From contig NZ_LNYG01000008.1 of the NCBI RefSeq assembly GCF_001467745.1, forward strand, positions 87,612 through 151,611: a stretch of 64,000 nt of DNA. The letters run 5' to 3'. This stretch comes from Legionella jamestowniensis. Lineage in GTDB: Bacteria; Pseudomonadota; Gammaproteobacteria; Legionellales; Legionellaceae. The notes below the pieces were generated by a model. It was given only the letters and a program-made list of their open reading frames with translations. It was not told the DNA's origin and did no database searches. The translations under genes and the position numbers were made by a program. This document shows positions 54,557 to 63,399 of the stretch, piece by piece (the first letter of the stretch is position 1; each line of letters starts with the position of its first letter).

Positions 54557-55564
54557 TTATGCAAATCCAGAGAGTACAATTTTACCTCTGGATTGATTGC
54601 TTTCCAGAAGCTCATGGGCTTTACGCAAATTGGTGGAATTAATAACACCAAAGCTTTGGTTAAAAGTAGTTTTAATAACGTCTTTGTCTACCAGATGTGC
54701 AATTTCATTTAAAATATGATGCTGCTTAATCATATCGGGAGTTTTAAACATGGAGCGTGTATACATCATTTCCCAGTGGACCGAGATACTTTTAAGCTTG
54801 AAAAGAAGAATATTAAGATGCTTCGGATCATCAATTAAGGCAAATTTTGATTGTGGTTTTAAGCATTTTATCAACTCTTCGGTATGCTCATCGCTATGGG
54901 TAAGGCTGATGACATAATCCACTTCAGAAATCTCTAACTGCTTTAGTTGCTCTTGCATTGGTTTACTATGATCAATGACATGATGTGCCCCCTGATTTAA
55001 TATCCACTGTTTGGATTCTTCTCGTGATGCTGTCCCTATTATTGTTAAAGAGGTAAGTTGGCGAGCTAATTGCACTAAAATGGAGCCTACACCACCGGCA
55101 GCTCCCGTAACTAACACGCTGGATTTTTCACTGGCTGTAACACGCAAGCGATCAAAAAGGATTTCCCAAGCGGTAATTGCTGTTAGAGGCAGCGCGGCTG
55201 CTTTTTCAAAAGACAGGCTTTTAGGTTTTAAGCCAACAATGCGCTCATCTACCAAATGAAACTCACTATTACAACCTGGGCGAGTGATATCACCAGCGTA
55301 CCAAACTTCATCACCAGGTTTAAAAAGGGTTACTTGTTCACCAACTGCTTTGATAATTCCTGCTGCATCCCAACCTAATACGCGATATTCTCCGGGCTGC
55401 GGTTCTTCTCGAAGTCTTACTTTACAATCTACCGGGTTTACTGCCACCGCTTTTATTTCCACTAATACATCTCGTCCGCTTGCCCTAGGTGTCGGGAGCT
55501 CTACATCTATTAATGAATCAGGATTTTCAATGGGCAGTGACTTTGAGTATCCAATGGCTTTCAT
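54557..55564 (-). CDS. Zinc-type alcohol dehydrogenase family (MDR) oxidoreductase
   Basis: The 335-residue protein is a medium-chain dehydrogenase/reductase of the quinone-oxidoreductase-like, non-zinc group. Landmarks are AVAVNPVDCKVR, GWDAAGIIKAVGEQVTLFKPGDEVWYAGD, the NADPH loop VLVTGAAGGVGSILVQLA and FNQSFGVINSTNLRKAHELLE. It likely reduces quinones or enones with NADPH. The structural zinc cysteines of alcohol dehydrogenases are absent. The MarR regulator gene lies directly upstream in the same direction, about 50 bases away, so it probably responds to that regulator. Confidence 0.9.
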   Translation of the reverse strand: MKAIGYSKSLPIENPDSLIDVELPTPRASGRDVLVEIKAVAVNPVDCKVRLREEPQPGEYRVLGWDAAGIIKAVGEQVTLFKPGDEVWYAGDITRPGCNSEFHLVDERIVGLKPKSLSFEKAAALPLTAITAWEILFDRLRVTASEKSSVLVTGAAGGVGSILVQLARQLTSLTIIGTASREESKQWILNQGAHHVIDHSKPMQEQLKQLEISEVDYVISLTHSDEHTEELIKCLKPQSKFALIDDPKHLNILLFKLKSISVHWEMMYTRSMFKTPDMIKQHHILNEIAHLVDKDVIKTTFNQSFGVINSTNLRKAHELLESNQSRGKIVLSGFA

Positions 55565-55612
55565 AATTGTCCTTAATGTTTAGCCTGACTAGAGTTCATA
55601 TCATATAGGAAT

Positions 55613-56026
55613 TTATTCCTTTTCTAAATTGGTGTTCATTCGTTTAATAAACTGATTAAGTTGTTCCTTTTCTTCTTTACTAAAACCGGATAACGCAAGG
55701 TCATTTAAATCTGTTGCGCAGCGATTCATGGCTTTTTTAACATCGAGCGCTTTTTGAGTCAGATAGATTATAGAAATACGCCTGTCATTTTCAGCGGGTT
55801 TTCTGTAAATAAACCCATCACGTTCCATGCGATCCAGTGTCCTCACTGCAGTGGGTTGTTCAATACCTATCAATTTGCACATTTGAGCCTGCGTTAAGGC
55901 ATCCTGTTTAAAAAGTTCCAGTAAAAAGAAGGTATACGCGTGTGTAATAGCATAAGGTTTTAATAATTCATTGGCTTTTTTTATAAGCAAACGATTGGCT
56001 TTTTTAATCAAACTGGACGTTAACAT
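55613..56026 (-). CDS. MarR family transcriptional regulator
   Basis: The 137-residue protein has the MarR winged helix: LTQAQMCKLIGIEQPTAVRT (recognition helix), LDRMERDGFIYRKPAENDRR (wing). MarR proteins repress stress, efflux and redox genes until a ligand binds. It is divergent from the PhzF gene and upstream of the MDR oxidoreductase; the 86-base gap contains a candidate operator. Autoregulation and control of both neighbours is a reasonable inference. Confidence 0.93.
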   Translation of the reverse strand: MLTSSLIKKANRLLIKKANELLKPYAITHAYTFFLLELFKQDALTQAQMCKLIGIEQPTAVRTLDRMERDGFIYRKPAENDRRISIIYLTQKALDVKKAMNRCATDLNDLALSGFSKEEKEQLNQFIKRMNTNLEKE

Positions 56027-56065
56027 CGGTTCTTCCGGAGATATATCAATTGCTAATATATAGCA

Positions 56066-56080
56066 TACTATGGTATAGTA
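56066..56080. promoter_or_regulatory. Candidate MarR operator
   Basis: TACTAT-GGT-ATAGTA (56066-56080) is an inverted repeat in the 86-base divergent gap between the MarR and PhzF genes. MarR proteins bind 15-20 bp pseudopalindromes at such positions. Confidence 0.5.
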
Positions 56081-56112
56081 AGCAATAATTCGTTGTGTTA
56101 AGGAAGTTAACT

Positions 56113-56901
56113 ATGTCTAAACAACCTATGTACCAAGTTGATGCGTTTACTACGACATTGTTTGGAGGCAATCCTGCAGCAGTTTGTCCCTTGGAAGAAT
56201 GGTTGGATGAGCAATTAATGCAATCCATTGCCACTGAGAATAACTTATCTGAAACAGCCTTCATTACAAAAGAAGGAGACCATTTTCATATTCGTTGGTT
56301 TACGCCCAATTCTGAAGTTGCTTTGTGTGGACATGCCACTTTAGCAAGCGCCTATGTGATCTTTGAAAAATTAGGCTATCCGGGTAATAGTTTGGTTTTT
56401 CAGAGCTTAAGTGGTGAGTTAAGAGTGGCAAGACAAGGCGCTGCGTTGCAATTAGATTTCCCTGCACTTCCCTATACCGAGATTAAACCCTCACCGGCTT
56501 TATTAGCTGCAATGAATATAGTTCCAAAAGCCGTTTATGAAAGTACTTTTGATTTGTTAGTCATTTGTGATGACGAAAAGGATGTCCAAAAGGCACAACT
56601 GGATTTGAATGCCATCAGCCAGTTGCAAAATAGGGGAGTAATTTTGTCAGCCCCTTCAACCCAATTTGATGTGTATTCCCGCTGTTTTTATCCTGGTTGT
56701 GATGTACCAGAAGATCCTGTAACAGGTTCAGCGCATTGCGTCATTGCCCCTTTCTGGAGTGAACGTCTAGGCAAGAAAACAATTCATGCGTTACAAGGCT
56801 TAAAGCGTCAGGGTGAGCTCATCTGCGAGGTTAAAAACGACAGGGTGCTGTTAACAGGAGAGTGTTGTTTATACCTAGAAGGGGCAATTACTTTAGCTTA
56901 A
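56113..56901 (+). CDS. PhzF family protein
   Basis: The 262-residue protein is a PhzF-type isomerase-fold protein: YQVDAFTTTLFGGNPAAVCPL, the conserved Glu region ENNLSETAFI, WFTPNSEVALCGHATLA and CDVPEDPVTGSAHC. PhzF of phenazine producers isomerises DHHA, but most bacterial members have other, unknown substrates and no phz genes are nearby. ATG 56113 has AAGGAAG 7 bases upstream. Divergent from MarR, so probably MarR-controlled. Confidence 0.93.
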   Translation: MSKQPMYQVDAFTTTLFGGNPAAVCPLEEWLDEQLMQSIATENNLSETAFITKEGDHFHIRWFTPNSEVALCGHATLASAYVIFEKLGYPGNSLVFQSLSGELRVARQGAALQLDFPALPYTEIKPSPALLAAMNIVPKAVYESTFDLLVICDDEKDVQKAQLDLNAISQLQNRGVILSAPSTQFDVYSRCFYPGCDVPEDPVTGSAHCVIAPFWSERLGKKTIHALQGLKRQGELICEVKNDRVLLTGECCLYLEGAITLA

Positions 56902-57087
56902 GCTGAATGGCAGCCGTTATGAGAGGAATTTAGTTTCCTCTCCCCTTATGCAAAGGTGTAACTTACTTGTGCAAAAATCCATAACATTTACTGTCAAAAT
57001 CATTTAAAGGGTAAAACAATAAAGGAGCTTGTGGTATCTAAAAATTTAATTTGTCCTGCTAAATAATCTTTATCTTCAAGATTGCCT

Positions 57088-57384
57088 TTATAGATAGAAT
57101 TGTGGCCACCATCCTTTTACAAAAATTACAAAAATTACAAAAAATCCCGAGGTGTGTGCAAATTGAAAAAAAAAATCTGTTGAATTGGCATTCACTTTTT
57201 TATAGTCAAGAACCGAACCCGGATTACCAAAAAATGAATCAACAACGCTAGGGTCATGATTCCAGTTAGTATTGGCAGTATTATGCCAGTATCTTATTCC
57301 AAGGGTGATTTCCAGGCAGAGGGTTGAAATAAATAATGATTTTAGGAAGAGGTGTGGGCTGAAGTATTTAGAACCAAAGCTCAC
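57088..57384 (-). CDS. Possible hypothetical protein, low confidence
   Basis: A 98-codon frame from GTG 57384 encodes an aromatic-rich product with two hydrophobic stretches (HLFLKSLFISTLCLEITLG and SGFFVIFVIFVKG). No ribosome binding site precedes GTG, and the C-terminal stretch coincides with a tandem repeat of ACAAAAATT-type units (57118-57140). The rest of 56902-57477 has no other candidate gene. It could be a remnant. Confidence 0.25.
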   Translation of the reverse strand: MSFGSKYFSPHLFLKSLFISTLCLEITLGIRYWHNTANTNWNHDPSVVDSFFGNPGSVLDYKKVNANSTDFFFQFAHTSGFFVIFVIFVKGWWPQFYL

Positions 57385-57477
57385 AAATCTACGTAGTTAA
57401 TAACCTTAATCTCATCACACATTCCTTGTAGTAATAGTGTATACCATTTTTTGCATGAAGCTTGATAAGTTGCCCTG

Positions 57478-60222
57478 TTAATCGAGTAGAGACCTCCACT
57501 TTGTTTTATAACATAAATCAGCCGAATCAAGTCGTTGTTGGGTGGCATCGATGTATTGCTCCCGTTGAGTATGGGCAAAAAAACAGGTGTTATTAAATGT
57601 TAGCTGTCCACTGCAATAGCCGGTTACTGCTTTTATAAGCATGGCTAAAAATGCTATTCCGAACGTTCCTATCCCTAATAAAATGTTGGCTACAATAGGT
57701 TTCCATATCTTTCGATGTGCCTGCATCTCTGCATCTTTGCTATGCAATTTAATTTTAAAATCCCTTTTAAACTCAGAAAAAATTTGCTCTTTTTTCTCAT
57801 CGGAATCCGATGCCACAATATTATCATAAAATTCATTGATTGTTTGGTTTAACTCTTTGACGAGTTTAATGACTATCTCTCCTTTTTCGGTATCTTCCAG
57901 AGCAAGTTGTTTGCCATATTCCTTCAAAGGCTGAAGGAGGTTATGTAGGCTGGTATCTTCATCGATGATGTTCTTTATTAACATAATATCTGCATCAGGA
58001 AAAACAGTTATTCTTATCTCAAACAGCTTCGTAGAGTCTTGATTTGCACTCATACCTCTTAATGCAATAAGTCTATGAGACGGGGGTAATAACATAAAAA
58101 GTTTTGAAATTTTTCTTGTATGATACATTTCAAAAGCTCGTTGCAATATTTTTTGGTCATTTTCAACTTTTATTTGCATCATCTCGAGACGTTGTTCTTC
58201 AGGGCATGCCTCTAGCAGAATGACTAGTGATTCAGGATGCTTTAATAATGCTAGATTTACTATTTTTTGTGAGCTCACTATTTGTCTCAATTGTGGTGGT
58301 GACAAGAGACTAAGGACTACCTGTAGGGATTTTGGGTTCTTGATAAGGTTATCTAATACTGTTGGGCGATCGTTATTGTATTGCTTCAATAGGATGTCCA
58401 TACGTTGTTTTTCTGAATAAAGTGCCAGAAGGCATTCTATAGACGTAGGATTACAAGTTGCTGCATGAAACACAGTTTGGTGCCGGTTATCTAATATTAG
58501 TAAGTCGGTTTTAACAGTTTCAATGTCTGGATAAAATGCTAAAACAGTTTTTAATGCCTTCTCGTTTTTTACGAAACGATGCAAAACAGTTTGTCCTGTT
58601 TCATCAGGAATTCTCATAATCTCAAGGAATTGCTGTTTTGAACAAAGAGTTAATAGAATTTCTAATAGTTCCAGATTATTTACTGCTCCATCAAATATCG
58701 TTTCCCCTGATTGATTAGTTTCCTTTAGGGATTTTATTTTTTCATCATCTGACCAGGAGGTTATGGTTTCATTGATTAGAACGAGGTCTTCTGTTTGCAG
58801 CAACCAATGGAAAAAAGGTTCTTGTAAGTTAAAGCGCAAATAGTGACTCGAGATAGCCTTAATGGTTGCCTGCCTTTGTGGTAGCGTGAAAAAACCAAGT
58901 CCGATAGCAATTGCCAGTTCTGCTAAATCATTTTGAGGATCGGGTAGAACAAGGCTTTGCCAAAGCCTATCATAAAATGAAGGTGGGAAATTAATAATTA
59001 GCGTTACCAGGTTCTCAGGCGTTAGAGTAATACCTTCAAGAGCTTGCTTAATCAATTGAAGGGGCAATGGCATTTTTAAGTCCTCTTTTTGGACATTAAG
59101 AACCGGACGAGAGGAAGGTTTAAACATATATTTTTTTTCTAGCCGGTTTAATTCCTCTTCACTCATTTTAGGAGATAAGTGTAATAATTTATTTTTGTCA
59201 TTAACACGTAGGAAAGTTTGGAGGCAAAGAGCTGTCTCTTCCACACATTCGCCCTGTTTGATCTTGTTATTCAAAATGTAGTCTAATGTATGGTTAGCAT
59301 CATATCTTAAAGCCTTTAATTCCTCTTGTATTTCTTGTGGCAATGCTTCAAGGTAGTTGAAAAATCGACTTACTGCTTCTGTCGCTTCTTTAGTGGCAAT
59401 TTTACTGTCCGTAAATTTAGTACTTCCCAACCATAAACCTTGAATAAGTTGTTCAATGGCTTCTTTAGGTGTAATGCCTGCGCTGTTGAACAGAGAGAGA
59501 TCAGCCTCCAAAGAGGCAAAATCTGTATTGTGGTCATAAAGCATTCTGCCCAAAGCCGGATTAAGTTGCTTGATTTTGCTCTGCAACTTGGAATGAGTTC
59601 GTAAAGGGAGGTTGGCTATATCTTGTAAATCCAGAATAACATTATCAACAATGACATAGCTGTTTAATTCTTTCAGGGTGGGGAAAACTGAAAATTTATG
59701 CAGGGAATTCTCTGTTTGTAATTGTGGCTCCCAACTCTTATGGTATTGTCTAAGTTCCTTTTTTGACATAGCACGCGGAAGTTCGTCAGGGATGGTCACT
59801 TGCAGATGAGTATTAACAGAGGGCAACAAAATACTTAACATTTCCTGCATTGTTTGGGGAGTAAAAAGAAGTTGAGCAATTTTCCAATATAATTCATTAG
59901 CGGGGCTTTCAGGTAAAATCTTGAATGAAAATGTTTCTTGGGTGTGTATCTCACGGAGGCTGCAGCGCACTTTAAATGCCTGCTCAAATGACTCTGGTGA
60001 TTCAAGCATAGCATTTAATAATTTAATCTCCTTTTCTATTTCTATTTGGAGAGCAGCTTTTTTTAATCCGCTGTAGCTGTAAGGAAGGTCATTTTGAGCT
60101 ATAGTTGCTGTAGCTTCTGTTAGATAACCTTGAATGGTTTCTCCTATAATTTCATTCATTATTGTTAGATTAACTCTTTTAAAAAAAGCCTTGATGATAT
60201 CAAACCAAGTCGAAATATCCAA
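57478..60222 (-). CDS. Large ankyrin-like repeat protein with C-terminal membrane helix, effector candidate
   Basis: The 914-residue product has no signal peptide. Residues about 530-700 hold repeated helical units with ankyrin-like phrases: GETIFDGAVNNLELLEILLTL, GQTVLHRFVKNEKALKTVLA, HQTVFHAATCNPTSIECLLAL, RPTVLDNLIKNPKSLQVVLSL. The consensus (xTxxHxAxxNxxxLxxLL) is looser than classical ankyrin. A hydrophobic segment near residue 860 (ILLGIGTFGIAFLAMLI) suggests a C-terminal membrane anchor. Repeat and anchor are typical of Legionella effectors, but translocation is inferred. TTG 60222 has GAAGGA upstream inside a hairpin; ATG 60159 is an alternative start. Confidence 0.7.
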   Translation of the reverse strand: MDISTWFDIIKAFFKRVNLTIMNEIIGETIQGYLTEATATIAQNDLPYSYSGLKKAALQIEIEKEIKLLNAMLESPESFEQAFKVRCSLREIHTQETFSFKILPESPANELYWKIAQLLFTPQTMQEMLSILLPSVNTHLQVTIPDELPRAMSKKELRQYHKSWEPQLQTENSLHKFSVFPTLKELNSYVIVDNVILDLQDIANLPLRTHSKLQSKIKQLNPALGRMLYDHNTDFASLEADLSLFNSAGITPKEAIEQLIQGLWLGSTKFTDSKIATKEATEAVSRFFNYLEALPQEIQEELKALRYDANHTLDYILNNKIKQGECVEETALCLQTFLRVNDKNKLLHLSPKMSEEELNRLEKKYMFKPSSRPVLNVQKEDLKMPLPLQLIKQALEGITLTPENLVTLIINFPPSFYDRLWQSLVLPDPQNDLAELAIAIGLGFFTLPQRQATIKAISSHYLRFNLQEPFFHWLLQTEDLVLINETITSWSDDEKIKSLKETNQSGETIFDGAVNNLELLEILLTLCSKQQFLEIMRIPDETGQTVLHRFVKNEKALKTVLAFYPDIETVKTDLLILDNRHQTVFHAATCNPTSIECLLALYSEKQRMDILLKQYNNDRPTVLDNLIKNPKSLQVVLSLLSPPQLRQIVSSQKIVNLALLKHPESLVILLEACPEEQRLEMMQIKVENDQKILQRAFEMYHTRKISKLFMLLPPSHRLIALRGMSANQDSTKLFEIRITVFPDADIMLIKNIIDEDTSLHNLLQPLKEYGKQLALEDTEKGEIVIKLVKELNQTINEFYDNIVASDSDEKKEQIFSEFKRDFKIKLHSKDAEMQAHRKIWKPIVANILLGIGTFGIAFLAMLIKAVTGYCSGQLTFNNTCFFAHTQREQYIDATQQRLDSADLCYKTKWRSLLD

Positions 60223-60230
60223 AAGGTAGT

Positions 60231-60267
60231 TGAATCCTTCTAGTGAGGGACTTAAAAGAAGGATTCA
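60231..60267 (-). terminator. Hairpin after the MFS gene, overlapping a ribosome binding site
   Basis: TGAATCCTTCT (60231-60241) and AGAAGGATTCA (60257-60267) form an 11-bp stem. It lies 7 bases beyond the MFS stop (60274, minus). On the minus strand the 3' arm carries AGAAGGA, the ribosome binding site of the gene starting at TTG 60222. Confidence 0.7.
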
Positions 60268-60273
60268 GGGCTT

Positions 60274-61545
60274 TTAAAATAGCACGTTAGAAATACGACT
60301 ATGACGCAAACGAAACCCAATCATACTAACGAGGCAAGAACCTACTAAGGCACATGTAGGAATTAACATCAGGGAGTTATGATAAGAAGCTAGGGAGTAA
60401 AGGTGAAGTCCTTCATCATTTAAAGCCCCATTCCAGGAAACATCCATTATTCGACCTATAAGAGTATGAAAAAAAGACCCACCCAGCATATTAATGCAAT
60501 TAAGAAATGCAATGGCTACACCTAATAGTTTAGCGTCGACTAAATCCGCTCCTGCCGCAAAAACAATGACTTGATAACAACACATCAAACCGAGCATAAA
60601 AAATAGGAATGCTAATCCATACCAATTATAAGTTGAAATTGAAAGTAGTAGCTTAAAAAGCAATGCCATACCTAACCCGCATAGAGCAATCACTGTATAA
60701 TTACCCCAGTGCTTACTTAAAAAAGCCAGGCAAGGTCCTCCGAATAACATACCTACAAAAATAAATGAAATTAATTGCGCAGCGCTACTTTTATCCAGCG
60801 CGAACGCAGTGGCTAAATAAGAGACACCCCAAATATCAGCAAACCCTTCAAGAGAACCTACCATCAGAAGATTTGTTAGAGCTAGCAATAGTATTGTTGG
60901 GGAACTTAAAAGTGTCTTAAAGTAAGAAAATTTAAAGTGTTGTGCAGGTTCTGCGGTAGTTGCTTTTTCCTGAGGCGGTGAACGCAGAAAGCAATAACTC
61001 GCAAATCCTAATAGTATGGCTATCACTGCCAAAGTAAAGGCGATTTTTTGCCAGGGAAAGCTTGCGATTAGCAAGCTCACGGGTTTTCCGCCATAAATAG
61101 CCCCCAAAAGGCCGATAGAAAAGGAAAAACCAACCATTCTTGCGTATTTGGACTTAGGAAACCATTGAGAAATAACTTTTGATACTGAAAGAAAACCAAC
61201 GGCAGAACCTGCTCCTACTAAAAATCGGCTCAAACAGGCAAGATACCAATTTGAAGTATAACTAAAGAGCAGTGTGGCCAGGCCGCAAATTAATGCAAAA
61301 AATAAAACTACATTGCGGACATTAAAGCGCTCAAGCATCACGGCCACAGGTATTTGCATGCCAGCATACCCGTAATAATAAAGGGCAGCGAGAACCCCAA
61401 AGTGACTGGCATCGATAGAAAATTGCGTCATAATCTGATGCATCATCAAACCGGGCCAAAGACGCAAAATAAATTGATAAGTAAAAAAGGAAAGCGGCAA
61501 AAACCACATAAAGGTAGGTAAAAAAGTCAAGTTTTTCTTAAACAT
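60274..61545 (-). CDS. Major facilitator superfamily transporter
   Basis: The 423-residue protein has 12 predicted helices and MFS landmarks (GYAGMQIPVAVMLERFNVRN, the loop after helix 2; RFLVGAGSAVGFLSVSKVISQW). ATG 61545 follows GAGG by about 6 bases and is preferred to the in-frame ATG at 61587. Substrate is unknown; sugar-phosphate or organic anion permeases share this style. Monocistronic or leading into the ankyrin-like gene. The central loop (PPQEKATTAEPAQHFKFS) is cytosolic. Confidence 0.9.
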   Translation of the reverse strand: MFKKNLTFLPTFMWFLPLSFFTYQFILRLWPGLMMHQIMTQFSIDASHFGVLAALYYYGYAGMQIPVAVMLERFNVRNVVLFFALICGLATLLFSYTSNWYLACLSRFLVGAGSAVGFLSVSKVISQWFPKSKYARMVGFSFSIGLLGAIYGGKPVSLLIASFPWQKIAFTLAVIAILLGFASYCFLRSPPQEKATTAEPAQHFKFSYFKTLLSSPTILLLALTNLLMVGSLEGFADIWGVSYLATAFALDKSSAAQLISFIFVGMLFGGPCLAFLSKHWGNYTVIALCGLGMALLFKLLLSISTYNWYGLAFLFFMLGLMCCYQVIVFAAGADLVDAKLLGVAIAFLNCINMLGGSFFHTLIGRIMDVSWNGALNDEGLHLYSLASYHNSLMLIPTCALVGSCLVSMIGFRLRHSRISNVLF

Positions 61546-61845
61546 ATCAACCTCATTATTTAGGAGGGATGGGGACGTTATGGGCAAATTTTGGGCGTAA
61601 GTTATAATTCGGCTTTTCAGCCGATAATAATGTGAGCAATGATAGTGATGGTGTTGATGCGTTTAGACCACATTGGAGTATTGTTTAAAAAATATAGTGT
61701 TTATACAAAAAATCACTATATCAATATTTTATTGAAATAGCCAAGACCTATTAATAAAGTTTTCTGTACATGACAGGTTTTTTTGTAACTTACGGAGTAA
61801 AGGTTCTTGTTATTTGAAGCTTAGCTCTATTTGTCAAAGCGGGTC

Positions 61846-62307
61846 TCATAACATGGATACTCCTAATGTAATATGTAAATCAATCCAATGGTCTTTAAAT
61901 TTTAACTGAGGACCTAACTGATATTTTTTCCTCACTTCAATAAGTGTAGGGGCGCTAACAGTAAGCACATAATAGCGTTTATGGCCAAGATCTCCTGAAA
62001 CCACTTGTAACACTTTAAAGTGGTGCGTTTTCCCAAGCTCCTCTTGCATGTTTGCCGAGTTTTCTTCTGGATAGATAATGCTGATATGGGCTCCAGCAGA
62101 TTTTTGTCCAAAGTAATCAGGCTTAATAATGACTGAAGAATAGTTTTTTAAAAAAGGATAGAGATCATGTATATAACTATCTGCTATGTCCAGATAGAGT
62201 AAGCCATCTTTGCTTTGCTTGATATCTCCCGATGTGGGTAAATTTAAAGCTGCATCTAGAAGATCAGGAATATCCAAGCGCTTTAATTTTAAGTAATTAG
62301 TAGTCAT
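61846..62307 (-). CDS. 2H-phosphoesterase-like protein
   Basis: The 153-residue protein carries two HxS/TxØ motifs, AHISIIYP (middle) and LHITLGV (C-terminus), as in 2H phosphoesterases and RNA-repair 'swiss army knife' proteins. It lacks a signal or membrane segment. The two motifs are about 70 residues apart, as in the fold. 2H proteins cleave cyclic phosphodiesters, so RNA or nucleotide processing is possible. Family assignment rests on the two motifs only; no neighbour points to a pathway. Confidence 0.6.
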   Translation of the reverse strand: MTTNYLKLKRLDIPDLLDAALNLPTSGDIKQSKDGLLYLDIADSYIHDLYPFLKNYSSVIIKPDYFGQKSAGAHISIIYPEENSANMQEELGKTHHFKVLQVVSGDLGHKRYYVLTVSAPTLIEVRKKYQLGPQLKFKDHWIDLHITLGVSML

Positions 62308-62498
62308 CTGTGCTGCAAAATTATAGAAAAGAATTGTCTTGCTTAAGGTTAGTCAATAGAATGCGCAAAGTCTTTAACAAACTCAACTATCTCCGGAATT
62401 AAATACGATGAATTGTTTTCAGCGGATAGGCAAATCCAGAGGGTGTTAAATACTTGACTATAGTATAATTAGAAAAAATCAATAATTGGAAAAAGATA

Positions 62499-62879
62499 AT
62501 GAAAACATTATGGAGCAGTTTTTTATTAGCTTGTGCAACTTTCACACATGCCGACACTATGTCTTTAAATGTTAATCCGAGCCAAAATCAATTTGTAGTA
62601 ACATTACCAGCTAATCCAACTACAGGATATCAATGGACTGTGGAAAAATATGACAAATCTTTTTTAAAACTTTTGTCTAGCAATTACACGGCATCAAAAA
62701 CAAAATTAATAGGGGCTGGTGGTCAAATGCAGTTTACTTTTCAGTTAATAAAAGGGAAAACTTATCCTCAAAGTACCAGTATGCAATTCAAATATGCGAG
62801 ACCATGGGAGCCCGAGACAGGAACTATGAAGCAGGTGACTGTAAATTTCAGCACGGATAAACCCAAGACTTCACAATAA
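62499..62879 (+). CDS. Chagasin-like cysteine protease inhibitor (family I42)
   Basis: The 126-residue protein has a signal peptide (cut near FTHA) and the I42 motif NPTTGYQW with the later loop RPWEPE, the two inhibitory loops of chagasin-type inhibitors; GGQMQFTFQL forms the central strand. I42 inhibitors block papain-family proteases. As a periplasmic or secreted protein it could protect against host or self cysteine proteases. Monocistronic, with a terminator shared with the cold-shock gene. Confidence 0.92.
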   Translation: MKTLWSSFLLACATFTHADTMSLNVNPSQNQFVVTLPANPTTGYQWTVEKYDKSFLKLLSSNYTASKTKLIGAGGQMQFTFQLIKGKTYPQSTSMQFKYARPWEPETGTMKQVTVNFSTDKPKTSQ

Positions 62880-62895
62880 TTTTAAGAGCAATCAA

Positions 62896-62934
62896 AATTA
62901 CTGCACCCGATAACTAAATCCAGGTGCAGTAATT
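62896..62934. terminator. Bidirectional terminator
   Basis: AATTACTGCACC (62896-62907) and GGTGCAGTAATT (62923-62934) form a perfect 12-bp stem with a 15-base loop between the + strand inhibitor gene and the - strand cold-shock gene. Confidence 0.85.
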
Positions 62935-62942
62935 ATAATGAG

Positions 62943-63149
62943 TTAAGCAATTTCCACGTCTTCTGCTTGAGGACCTTTTTGTCCATGTCCTGCTTTGAAT
63001 AACACAGCAGCACCTTCAGCTAAGGTTTTAAAACCGCTGCTTTGAATTGCACTGAAATGGACGAAATAATCCTTACCGTCGCTTTCAATAAAACCAAAGC
63101 CTTTTTTATCATTAAACCATTTTACTTTACCGCGAATTTTCTCTGACAT
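62943..63149 (-). CDS. Cold-shock protein, CspA family
   Basis: From ATG 63149 (AAAGAG upstream) the 68-residue protein has the cold-shock fold with RNP1 KGFGFI and RNP2 VHFSAI. Such proteins bind single-stranded RNA/DNA and act as RNA chaperones. The in-frame ATG at 63188 would add 13 residues and is less likely. The tail is rich in G and E. Expression in the cold cannot be judged from the sequence. Confidence 0.95.
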   Translation of the reverse strand: MSEKIRGKVKWFNDKKGFGFIESDGKDYFVHFSAIQSSGFKTLAEGAAVLFKAGHGQKGPQAEDVEIA

Positions 63150-63399
63150 AGTTACTCTTTTCCTATAATAAAAACCAGATTGTAGCATTCATTCTCAGAT
63201 CTTTCTAAAGATTTTACAAGAGCAAATAGAATTAAAAATCATTTATAGTTGATAAAAAATTTACACTAATGCCAAGTATGTGTTTTTTTAGTGCGTAATT
63301 TATTCAAATAAGCTTATTATATTACCCTGTCCCTGTTTTTTGTAAATTACAAAACATCAATTAGGAAGAAAGAAAATTAAAAAATGGCATCATTTCTAA

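Noticed and set aside
57381-57578. 65-codon minus-strand frame overlapping the 3' end of the large ankyrin-like gene
   Set aside because: It overlaps that gene in another frame and shows no family or start signal, so it is probably a shadow.
63338-63354. TTTTGTAA-A-TTACAAAA palindrome
   Set aside because: AT-only-style arms of low stability; could be a weak terminator after the epimerase gene, but chance is likely.
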